Shown here in pieces: positions 1-7,400 of a stretch of DNA of 51,430 bases (the first letter of the stretch is position 1; each line of letters starts with the position of its first letter). A program made the translations under genes and the position numbers. Below the pieces are notes generated by a model. That model saw nothing but the letters and a program-made list of their open reading frames with translations, was not told the DNA's origin and searched no databases. Origin of the DNA: Leptolyngbyaceae cyanobacterium MP9P1.79 (GTDB lineage: Bacteria; Cyanobacteriota; Cyanobacteriia; JARCMD01); NCBI GenBank assembly GCA_030248885.1, contig JARCMD010000112.1, positions 1 through 51,430 on the forward strand. Direction: 5' to 3'.

Positions 1-302
1 TTAGGGTGAGGGTCTATATTGGCTGTACAACAGTGTTTCCAGCACCTCCACAAAAACTGTCCGAAGTATTGGCCGGGGTGATGCAGCAATAAAAATTAGG
101 TTGGTGACGCGACGATCGGCTTCCTAGCGTCACAACCCTTGCATCCCCAGCAAAGCGAAGCGCTTTTCTCCTCCCAAAATTAACACCTTCGGAGGGGGTC
201 TGGGGGAAGCGTCTCGTCCCCTAGAAGGGGGTTTGGGGGATCACTCCCAAGGGTCGGATGGCTCGGAACCCAGATTTACACCGTGTTCCCAATGCAGCAT
301 GG

Positions 303-362
303 CAGAAGTTTCTGACCTATGAGGAGGCTTATTTTGAGTTTTGAGTTTTGAGTTGGCTGCTC
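303..362. repeat. Dispersed repeat ending in TTTTGAG heptamer tandem copies
   Basis: Three perfect TTTTGAG heptamers lie at 332-352, preceded by AAGTTTCTGACC. The same arrangement, AAGTTTCTGACC followed about 25 bases later by three TTTTGAG units, occurs at 51326-51390. Short heptameric tandem repeats of this kind (STRR) are known from filamentous cyanobacteria. Confidence 0.7.
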
Positions 363-365
363 AGT

Positions 366-460
366 TACAGCACTTTGCAGATCAATGCCGTACAAAATAT
401 ATAACCCCTCGCCTTCAATAGCGAAATTCGATGTACCTAATAGACTTGCAAAGTGCTGTA
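366..460. repeat. MITE-like element with 14-bp perfect terminal inverted repeats
   Basis: TACAGCACTTTGCA at 366-379 is exactly inverted as TGCAAAGTGCTGTA at 447-460. The 67 bp between them carry no coding sequence. The size of 95 bp and the perfect ends suggest a miniature inverted-repeat element or a stable cruciform. No second full copy was seen in this window. Confidence 0.5.
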
Positions 461-920
461 TTTCTACCAGTCTGCACTCGTATCGAGTCCCGCTGCTCCT
501 TGCCGCAGCAGTATAACTCTGTAACTTCAGTCACTAAGCCACTCTTTAAACTGTCACATAATTGCCATGGGAGGGTTGAAAGCTCTGGATATTCTAAAGC
601 TAATCTCTGAGCGAGCTATTTAGACAAACTAGAGGATTCTATGAAATATCCCTACGTTAGCTGACCCATGTGTCATCCTGGTTGATATAACGGGTATAGG
701 TTCTGTGAGTAGCATGGCAAGAATTGCCAGAATGGAACATGTGTGGAGTGATCATTCAGCCTTAAATTAAGCAACGAAATTGTCTCCTGGAAACCTACCG
801 AATTGTCTTGTTTTCAACTCTGTGCTTTGTGACAGATGGGGTGAATCTCTGCTTTGTATCTGCCAGATTGTTGAATTTAACTTTTTGAATTTTTAACCTA
901 ACTTACTCCAGCGAATCTCA

Positions 921-2243
921 ATGAATCAATTTCTTAAGCGCCCTCTTTTGTCTCAAGCTCTGCTCATTGGCGGGACGATCGCAACTGCCGGAGCCATGTA
1001 CTTGTTTGTCCCCGGACTGAGCCGCTCTGTCAAAGCTGCCTTGCAAGATAGTCCCAAGCAAATTGTGGATGAAGCGTGGCAGATTGTGAACCGGGAATAT
1101 GTTGATGGAACCTTTAATCAAGTCGATTGGCAAGCAGTCAGACAAAGCCTGCTGAGCAAAAATTACACCTCTCGTGAAGATGCGTATACTGCCCTTCGGG
1201 GAGCGCTGGAGAAGCTGCAAGACCCCTATACCCGCTTCATGAACCCGAAGCAATTTGAGTCCCTGACAAATCAAACATCAGGCGAGCTATCGGGCGTAGG
1301 CATTCGGTTAGAGGTGAATGAACAGACCAAGGTTTTGACCGTGGTTGAACCGATCGATAACTCCCCTGCCCTCAAAGCCGGCATTCAAGCGGGCGATCGG
1401 ATTCTGGAAATTGATGGCAAGCCGACTCAAGGGATGACTGTAGAAGCAGCTTCAGACCTAATTCGGGGATCAGTCGGTTCTAAGGTAAAGCTGCGGCTTT
1501 CCCGTGAATTTAAGGGCGAGTTTGACGTTCCCCTCGTTCGGGCGCGCATTGAACTGAAAACAGTCACCTACTCTTTGAAGCAGGAAGGACAGTCCAAAGT
1601 CGGCTACATTCGCTTGAACGAATTCAGTAGTCACGCCGCAGAGCAAATGAACTCGGCAATCAAGGCACTGCTAGCTCAGAAAGTAGATGGTTTCGTGCTA
1701 GATCTGCGGGGCAATCCCGGTGGTTTGTTGCAAGCTAGCATTGAAATCTCGCGGATGTGGATGGACAATGGCGCGATCGTTCGTACCGTAGACCGCAAGG
1801 GCGACAGCGACGAAATCAAGCTCAATCGGAGTGCCCTGACCAAACTGCCTCTGGTAGTATTGGTGGATGGCAACTCAGCCAGTTCCAGCGAAATTCTCAC
1901 CGGAGCGCTGAAGGATAACGGTCGGGCCAAAGTGGTTGGTAGCCAAACCTTTGGGAAGGCATTAGTGCAGTCTGTACACGCCCTGTCCGATGGCTCTGGC
2001 TTGGCAGTGACGATCGCCCACTACTACACCCCTAACGGCACAGACATCAGCCAGAAAGGAATTGTCCCCGACATCAAGGTGGATTTATCCGATACCCAAA
2101 AGCAGTTTCTGGCTTCCAATCCTAAACTGATTGGTACGAAGGATGATCCCCAGTATGCTCAGGCGGTTCGGGTGCTGGAGAACATTGCCTTTGCCAAGCC
2201 GGGAGCTAACCAATCAGCCCGGCCAGCAATGAACCCAAATTAG
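921..2243 (+). CDS. ctpB: Carboxyl-terminal processing protease, S41 family
   Basis: This is a 440-residue serine protease of the C-terminal processing (Ctp/tail-specific) family, which trims C-termini of exported proteins; in cyanobacteria the paralogue CtpA matures the D1 protein of photosystem II. An N-terminal hydrophobic segment (about residues 8-28) suggests export to the lumen or periplasm. A PDZ domain spans about residues 119-200 (GVGIRLEV onward, AGDRILEIDG). The S41 core follows, with DLRGNPGGLL near 260, the serine motif DGNSASSSEIL at about 316-326, and the general-base lysine in GSQTFGKALVQS near 346, so the Ser/Lys dyad is intact. The ATG follows a long AT-rich leader. A strong hairpin terminator lies just downstream. 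Which Ctp subtype it is (CtpA, B or C) cannot be settled by eye, so the symbol is tentative. Confidence 0.9.
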   Translation: MNQFLKRPLLSQALLIGGTIATAGAMYLFVPGLSRSVKAALQDSPKQIVDEAWQIVNREYVDGTFNQVDWQAVRQSLLSKNYTSREDAYTALRGALEKLQDPYTRFMNPKQFESLTNQTSGELSGVGIRLEVNEQTKVLTVVEPIDNSPALKAGIQAGDRILEIDGKPTQGMTVEAASDLIRGSVGSKVKLRLSREFKGEFDVPLVRARIELKTVTYSLKQEGQSKVGYIRLNEFSSHAAEQMNSAIKALLAQKVDGFVLDLRGNPGGLLQASIEISRMWMDNGAIVRTVDRKGDSDEIKLNRSALTKLPLVVLVDGNSASSSEILTGALKDNGRAKVVGSQTFGKALVQSVHALSDGSGLAVTIAHYYTPNGTDISQKGIVPDIKVDLSDTQKQFLASNPKLIGTKDDPQYAQAVRVLENIAFAKPGANQSARPAMNPN

Positions 2244-2262
2244 TAAATCACTGAAAGACACC

Positions 2263-2296
2263 AAAGGCGAGAAAGTTTTTTCTCGCCTTTGCTTTA
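2263..2296 (+). terminator. Rho-independent-type terminator of the Ctp gene
   Basis: A perfect 12-bp stem (AAAGGCGAGAAA at 2263-2274, TTTCTCGCCTTT at 2279-2290) with a GTTT loop begins about 20 bases after the Ctp stop codon and is followed by GCTTTAT. It separates the protease from the dynamin-like gene at 2429. Confidence 0.8.
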
Positions 2297-2428
2297 TGTT
2301 GGGTCAGCCTGCACATTTGGGAATTCTGGGGATGCCGGGATCTTACCCTGTCCCATCCTGCAAGCATTCTATTTGTCTTCGTAGCCGGATCTCTCATCTC
2401 TTAAGCTCCTCCTTACCAAAAGATTTCT

Positions 2429-4498
2429 ATGAGTTACACAATCGAGGCCGATCGCTTCATTAATGACCTGGATCGCGTCGGCAAAGTGCGACAGCAGGTG
2501 GCGGGATATTTGGCAAAGATGGCTGAAACCCTGAGCCAAGCGGAGTCCTTAGGAATTGAGTCTTCAGGACAGTTCGGGTTGACGCGGGATATTGAGGATA
2601 TTACGATCGTCAGCAAAAACTTGCGTGAGGGAGTTTTTCGGCTCTTGGTGTTGGGCGACATGAAGCGTGGCAAGAGTACCTTCCTGAATGCCCTGATTGG
2701 CGAAAATCTACTGCCGAGCGATGTCAATCCCTGCACTGCGGTACTGACGGTATTGCGATACGGATCAGAAAAGCAAGTCACCGTGCATTTCAATGACGGT
2801 AGAAGCCCCGAAAAGTATGATTTCCCTACCTTTAAACGGTTGTATACGATCGATCCCGCTGAGGCGAAGCAACTGGAAGAGGCAAAAAAAGAAGCCTTTC
2901 CGGGGGTTGATTACGCAGTTGTGGAATATCCCCTAGCCTTACTGGAAAAGGGAATCGAGATTGTAGACAGCCCTGGACTCAATGACACTGAAGCGCGTAA
3001 CGAGTTATCTCTTGGCTATATCAATAATTGTCATGCCATTTTGTTTGTGATGCGGGCTTCCCAGCCCTGCACTTTGGGAGAGCGCCGTTACCTGGAAAAC
3101 TACATCAAAGGGCGTGGCTTAACGGTTTTCTTCCTGATCAATGCCTGGGATCAAATTAAGGAGAGCCTGATTGATCCCGACGATGCCACCGAGCTACAGG
3201 AAGCAGAAGGCAGGCTGCGGCAAGTTTTTCACTCCAACTTAGCTGAATATTGCCTAGTGGATGGTCACGATGTCTATGAAGAGCGTGTGTTTCCCATCAC
3301 GGCAATTACGGCGTTGCGTCGGCGGTTGAAAAATCCGCCCCTACCCTTGGACGGAACCGGCTTTCCAGAGTTTATGGGGGCGCTGAATACGTTTTTGACC
3401 CAGGAGCGGGCGATCGCCGAACTTCGGCAAGCCAGGACGTTGGCACAGCAAACGAACAACCGCATTCAGGAGGCTGTCAAACGTCGCATTCCATTGCTGG
3501 ATCAAGATATTGACCAACTCAAACAGCGGATTAGCTCTGTAGAGCCAGAATTTACGAAGCTGAGCAACATTCGGGATCAGTTCAAGGACGAGATTAGAGG
3601 GGCCCGCGATCGACGTTCTCGATCGATCGCCGACTCCTTCCGCACCTATGTCTTGAAGCTGGAAAGCACCTTTGAAACCGACTTTCTGCGCTATCAACCC
3701 GACATCAATTTCATGGATTTCCTGAATCAAGGTAAACGTGAGGAGTTTAATGCTGCCTTGCAGAGAGCCTTTGAGCAGTATGTCAATGACAAGTTTTTTG
3801 ATTGGAACTTGACGGCAGAACATCAATTGAATGATGCCTTTGCCCAACTTTCCCGCAGTGCCGCCGAGTATGGTGCATCCTACGCCCGCGTCACGGATCA
3901 AATGACCGAAAAGCTCACTGGACAACGCTTGGAACCCCGTCCCGGCACCACAACAGACTCCAATGCTTCCCCTAGTTGGGCCAATTGGGCCATGGGTCTG
4001 GTATCCATGGCTTCGGGAAACATTGCGGGGATCGCTCTGGCTGGAGTGGGATTTGACTGGAAAAGTATTTTGTTTAACTTAATTACGACAGTCAGTTTGG
4101 GGGCGATCTTTGCTGCCGTGTTGGGGCCGATCGCCATTCCCCTTGTCAGTTTGGGGATCGGAGTCTTTCAAGCCGACCATGCCCGCAAGGAAATGGTCAA
4201 AGGCATTAAAAAGGAACTGATGCAGCACTTGCCCCGCATTGCTCAGGAACAATGGGCCCCGATTCACACAGCCGTGCAGGAATGCTTTGATGCCTACGAA
4301 CGCGAAGTGATCAAGCGCATCAATGAGGACATTCAAGCACGTAAGGCTGAATTGGATAATTTGCTACAACAGAAAGAATGTCGTGAAATCAATCGGGGCG
4401 CGGAACTGTCTCGCCTCCGCACGTTGGAGTCGGACATCTCTGTTCAGCAGCAAGGCGTGGAAACGGCCTACCGTAATCTGCTATCAGCCATATCCTAA
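2429..4498 (+). CDS. Dynamin-like GTPase, first of a tandem pair
   Basis: This 689-residue protein has the hallmarks of a bacterial dynamin-like protein, a large GTPase that binds and remodels membranes. The G1 P-loop GDMKRGKST is near residue 76, the G3 motif DSPGLND near 180, and a G4-like NAWD near 238. After the GTPase domain comes a long helical region (about 330-510), then a hydrophobic block at about 520-585 that could be the membrane-inserting paddle. A helical, Glu/Arg-rich C-terminus follows, as expected for a dynamin stalk. The start is the ATG after AGATTTCT; no strong ribosome-binding site is visible. A second, smaller dynamin-like gene follows 193 bases downstream on the same strand. 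Substrate membrane and process are unknown; Nostoc BDLP and Bacillus DynA are the family precedents. Confidence 0.88.
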   Translation: MSYTIEADRFINDLDRVGKVRQQVAGYLAKMAETLSQAESLGIESSGQFGLTRDIEDITIVSKNLREGVFRLLVLGDMKRGKSTFLNALIGENLLPSDVNPCTAVLTVLRYGSEKQVTVHFNDGRSPEKYDFPTFKRLYTIDPAEAKQLEEAKKEAFPGVDYAVVEYPLALLEKGIEIVDSPGLNDTEARNELSLGYINNCHAILFVMRASQPCTLGERRYLENYIKGRGLTVFFLINAWDQIKESLIDPDDATELQEAEGRLRQVFHSNLAEYCLVDGHDVYEERVFPITAITALRRRLKNPPLPLDGTGFPEFMGALNTFLTQERAIAELRQARTLAQQTNNRIQEAVKRRIPLLDQDIDQLKQRISSVEPEFTKLSNIRDQFKDEIRGARDRRSRSIADSFRTYVLKLESTFETDFLRYQPDINFMDFLNQGKREEFNAALQRAFEQYVNDKFFDWNLTAEHQLNDAFAQLSRSAAEYGASYARVTDQMTEKLTGQRLEPRPGTTTDSNASPSWANWAMGLVSMASGNIAGIALAGVGFDWKSILFNLITTVSLGAIFAAVLGPIAIPLVSLGIGVFQADHARKEMVKGIKKELMQHLPRIAQEQWAPIHTAVQECFDAYEREVIKRINEDIQARKAELDNLLQQKECREINRGAELSRLRTLESDISVQQQGVETAYRNLLSAIS

Positions 4499-4501
4499 TT
4501 C

Positions 4502-4650
4502 AGTGCATCTCACTTTTGCAGATCTCCGATCCGCCCTCATCCCCAACCCTTCTCCCTGGGGAGAAGGGAGCCGGAATTCAAAGTCCCTCTCCCCAGGGAG
4601 AAGGATTTAGGGTGAGGGTGGATCGGGCGGTTGCAAAACTGGGATGCACT
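4502..4650. repeat. 149-bp imperfect palindrome (MITE/REP-like) between the dynamin genes
   Basis: The element begins AGTGCATCTCACTTTTGCAG and ends with its near-complement TTGCAAAACTGGGATGCACT. Inside, CCTTCTCCCTGGGGA pairs with TCCCCAGGGAGAAGG, so nearly the whole length can fold on itself. Related material appears at the left window edge (TTAGGGTGAGGGT) and at 26586-26660. It lies between two co-directional genes and could either attenuate or protect a shared transcript. Confidence 0.8.
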
Positions 4651-4691
4651 CTATTTTAATTCAGTGGGGATCACCACGGAGAGTTGCCAAT

Positions 4692-6362
4692 ATGGGACAA
4701 GATGTAGCTGAGAAACTGGTGGAGAGCCTACGATCGGCCCTCGGACTGCTCGATCGGGAGCAATACCCACAGTTACACCAAGATGGACTAGCCGTGTGCA
4801 ATCACGCCGTTAGTTCCAGCTTTCGGATCGCCGTGTTTGGCCCTTTCAACTACGGTAAATCAACGCTGCTGAATGCATTGTTGGGCAATCGCGCCCTGCC
4901 TATCGATCTGATCCCCACTACCGGAGCCGCGATTCGAGTCAGCTACGGCGAGGAACTGCGAACCCGCATTGTGCTAACCAATGGCACGGAAATTGCAGAA
5001 TCAGGCACCGAAGTTTTGAAGCAGTTTGCCCTGTTGGATGGCGATCGGCAAATGCGCCAAGATGTCTCCTCTGTTCAGATTTTTTGTCCCCATCCGTTTC
5101 TGCAAAATGGGGTGGAACTTTTGGATTTACCCGGCACAAACGATCGGGAAGCCCAGGATGCCCTCGTCCGGGATCAACTTCTGACGGTCGATCTGGTGGT
5201 GCAGGTGTTGGACGCTCGCAAGCTGATGACCTTGGGAGAACGGGAAAATTTGCGGGACTGGCTGCTCGATCGGGGCATCAAAACCGTGGTGTTCGTGGCA
5301 AACTTCATCAACCTGCTGGAAGCCGAAGACCAAAAGCAAGTCCAAAGCCGTCTGCGCTTTGTAGCCGAAAGCTTCCGGGCAGATTTGCCGGATGGGGTGA
5401 GCAACCTCTATCGCGTGGATGCCTTACCCGCTTTGAGAGCCAGATTGAAGGGCGACATGGCGGCCGCCAATGTTACAGGGCTACCGATGTTTGAATCGGC
5501 CCTGCAAGCGATCGTTGCCAGTCGTCACCAAGGCAATGCAGAAGGCACACGGTTGCCCCGCATTGTGGCTATAGCAACCCAAGTACAACGGGCGCTTCAG
5601 GCAAAAGTGGAACAGGTTGGGGCGGAAGTCGGCGAAGTAGATCAAAATTACACTGCTAAATTACAAATCAAACAACGGGCTGAAAAGCTTCTCCAGCAAG
5701 GGTTCGCTGGAAGTATGATCGTGTTGCGGGACTGGCTTTCTTTCTCCACGCTGGTCGATCGCTACCAAACTGATGCCGCTTCCGCTTTGGAACGGGGGAG
5801 CTTCAATGCTTGGGAGCAGGGCGCATTCCGACGGGATCTGCTGGAGCATCAGCAAGCCGTGGTGAAATGGGTTACACAAGCCACGGAAATGTTTGGTCAG
5901 CCTAGTCTTGAGGGGTTAGTGATCCCCTTCTCTAGCCCTCCCTCGGTGTCTTTGCCTCCACCCCCAACCCCAACGACTTCCCAGAAGATTGACCCTAATT
6001 CTGTTGCAGTCGCTACTGGGATCGGGTTTCTGTTTGGAGGCCCGATCGGCGCTGCTGTGGCGGGAGGCGCATCCTACTTGCTAACGCAAAATATGGAACT
6101 GCCCCAACCCCAATCCGATGACGGGTATCGCGCCCGTTGCACCCAAGCCTATGAGGATGCTGCCAAGGAGTATTTGAGTCGCTTCAGTCTCCAAGGGTTG
6201 CCGATCGTCGATCGCTACCAACCCAAGGCACAGCACGCCCTCACCTTTCAGCCCCCTCCCGAAACCCCTAACCTCATCAGCAAGCGCCACGAACTGACCC
6301 TGCTGCAAACAACTTTGAATAACTTGGATGCATCCTTGGGAGCAGCGATCCCACTTTTCTAG
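4692..6362 (+). CDS. Dynamin-like GTPase, second of the pair
   Basis: This 556-residue protein is a smaller dynamin-like GTPase. G1 is GPFNYGKST (about residue 50), G3 is DLPGTND (about 145), and the G4 position is less canonical (VFVANFIN near 200). A Pro-rich stretch (about 415-430) precedes a Gly/Ala-rich hydrophobic hairpin at about 438-465 that probably inserts into membrane. The ATG at 4692 was chosen over one at 4644: the latter lies inside the palindromic repeat, while GGAGAG sits 8 bases before 4692. Side-by-side bacterial dynamins often work as hetero-oligomers, for example Streptomyces DynA/DynB, so cooperation with the upstream gene is a reasonable inference. Its stop is 30 bases from the convergent Uma2 gene. 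Confidence 0.85.
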   Translation: MGQDVAEKLVESLRSALGLLDREQYPQLHQDGLAVCNHAVSSSFRIAVFGPFNYGKSTLLNALLGNRALPIDLIPTTGAAIRVSYGEELRTRIVLTNGTEIAESGTEVLKQFALLDGDRQMRQDVSSVQIFCPHPFLQNGVELLDLPGTNDREAQDALVRDQLLTVDLVVQVLDARKLMTLGERENLRDWLLDRGIKTVVFVANFINLLEAEDQKQVQSRLRFVAESFRADLPDGVSNLYRVDALPALRARLKGDMAAANVTGLPMFESALQAIVASRHQGNAEGTRLPRIVAIATQVQRALQAKVEQVGAEVGEVDQNYTAKLQIKQRAEKLLQQGFAGSMIVLRDWLSFSTLVDRYQTDAASALERGSFNAWEQGAFRRDLLEHQQAVVKWVTQATEMFGQPSLEGLVIPFSSPPSVSLPPPPTPTTSQKIDPNSVAVATGIGFLFGGPIGAAVAGGASYLLTQNMELPQPQSDDGYRARCTQAYEDAAKEYLSRFSLQGLPIVDRYQPKAQHALTFQPPPETPNLISKRHELTLLQTTLNNLDASLGAAIPLF

Positions 6363-6392
6363 AGACTCTGACTTTCTCAGTAAAGTGAGGTT

Positions 6393-7358
6393 TTATACTT
6401 CATCTAAATGATTGACAAATTGGGCGATCGATTCTACCTCTAGCGCCAATTCTCCCAACCTGTCCAATTGCTCCAAACCCACAGTTTGTAACTGAGTTTC
6501 TAGCGTCTCAGGAACAGCGCTAAAACGCAATTGCAGCAGCCGCAGCAACTGTCGGGTAGCAATTTGTTGAGCCTGTTCTGTTTGTTGTTGAGCCTGTTCT
6601 GCCTGTTGTTGAGCCTGTTCTGCCTGTTGTTGAGCCTGTTCTGCCTGTTGTTGAGCCTGTTCTGCCTGTTGTTGAGCCTGTTCTGCCTGTTGTTGGGCTG
6701 CCTCATTCATATGCAATACCAAGTCGCCATTCTGATCGTAGAATCGTAACCACTCCGCTTCATCCTTGTGGAATGTCCCCTCCCAAGCTCCCAACCATAA
6801 GCCTAAAGATTCGCACCAGAGCCAGCCCCGATCGTTGCGTTCCAAAGGCTGATACTCTTGATTCACGTCAAGGTGCCATCCTTCAAATAAGTTGGCATCA
6901 AAAGGATTGAAAATAAAGTAGTTGGAGGTCTTAAAAGTCTGTTCATAGAGAACTTTTTTAGGGCCTCTATCAATAGCAGCCGTGCTAGGGGATAGGAGTT
7001 CGATAATGACATCGGGGTAGCGTCCATTCTCTTCCCATACGACCCACCCCTTACGAGAGCGGCGACCATCCACTCCTAGTACCACGAAGAAATCGGGGCC
7101 CCGAAAGTCTTGATTCCGAGCCTGAGTGCTGCTGTAGTAGAGAAACATATTGCCTCCCACGAAGAAATCATCGCGATCGAGCCAATGCTGTTCGATGGAA
7201 TCAATCAGCAAATTCATAGCTAGGCGGTGACGGTAGTTTTCCAAAGGTATTCCATCATCAAAGATTAAATCAGTAGGCGGCTCAGGTGGTTGCCAATCAG
7301 CGATTGCAGAAGTCTGAGTTGATTCTGTAGTTAGGTCTGTCGTGAGTTCGATCGACAT
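6393..7358 (-). CDS. Uma2-family (DUF820) putative nuclease with repeat coiled-coil tail
   Basis: This 321-residue protein belongs to the Uma2/DUF820 family, which is greatly expanded in cyanobacteria and has a PD-(D/E)XK nuclease fold. Residues about 25-200 form the conserved domain: GPDFFVVLGV, YPDVIIELLSPST with the acidic active-site residues, and LYEQTFKTSNYFIF. The next portion is a glutamine-rich coiled coil made of six near-identical heptads (AEQAQQQ) from a 21-bp tandem repeat. The C-terminal 55 residues (LLRLLQLRF onward) resemble the leucine-rich tail common in this family. Whether the protein cuts DNA in vivo is not known. It lies 42 bases downstream of thrS on the same strand. 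Confidence 0.85.
   Translation of the reverse strand: MSIELTTDLTTESTQTSAIADWQPPEPPTDLIFDDGIPLENYRHRLAMNLLIDSIEQHWLDRDDFFVGGNMFLYYSSTQARNQDFRGPDFFVVLGVDGRRSRKGWVVWEENGRYPDVIIELLSPSTAAIDRGPKKVLYEQTFKTSNYFIFNPFDANLFEGWHLDVNQEYQPLERNDRGWLWCESLGLWLGAWEGTFHKDEAEWLRFYDQNGDLVLHMNEAAQQQAEQAQQQAEQAQQQAEQAQQQAEQAQQQAEQAQQQTEQAQQIATRQLLRLLQLRFSAVPETLETQLQTVGLEQLDRLGELALEVESIAQFVNHLDEV
6570..6697. repeat. 21-bp tandem repeat, about six copies, within the Uma2 gene
   Basis: The unit GAGCCTGTTCTGCCTGTTG plus TT is repeated about six times with almost no divergence. As the unit is a multiple of three, copy-number change would lengthen or shorten the coiled coil in seven-residue steps without breaking the frame. 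Confidence 0.9.
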
Positions 7359-7400
7359 AATTTTACACCTCTTTGGAGTTATTCTACAGTCACAAACTGG

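Larger units (their letters stand above)
1..920. other. Intergenic region rich in repeats, no convincing gene
   Basis: No open reading frame here looks like a protein. The first bases, TTAGGGTGAGGGT, match the right half of the palindromic element at 4502-4650, so a partial copy may be cut by the window edge. The 12-mer GTCCGAAGTATT near position 60 recurs near 26680. A heptamer tandem repeat (332-352) and a 14-bp inverted-repeat element (366-460) are annotated separately. The last 150 bases are AT-rich and probably hold the promoter of the protease gene that starts at 921, but no single promoter stands out. Confidence 0.6.

Noticed and set aside
5084-5494. A 136-codon plus-strand frame overlapping the second dynamin gene
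   Set aside because: It lies wholly inside a well-supported gene in another frame and has an unnatural Gly/Arg-rich composition.
6570-6697. CRISPR-like regular repeats
   Set aside because: The repeats are contiguous 21-bp units without spacers and lie within a protein-coding frame.
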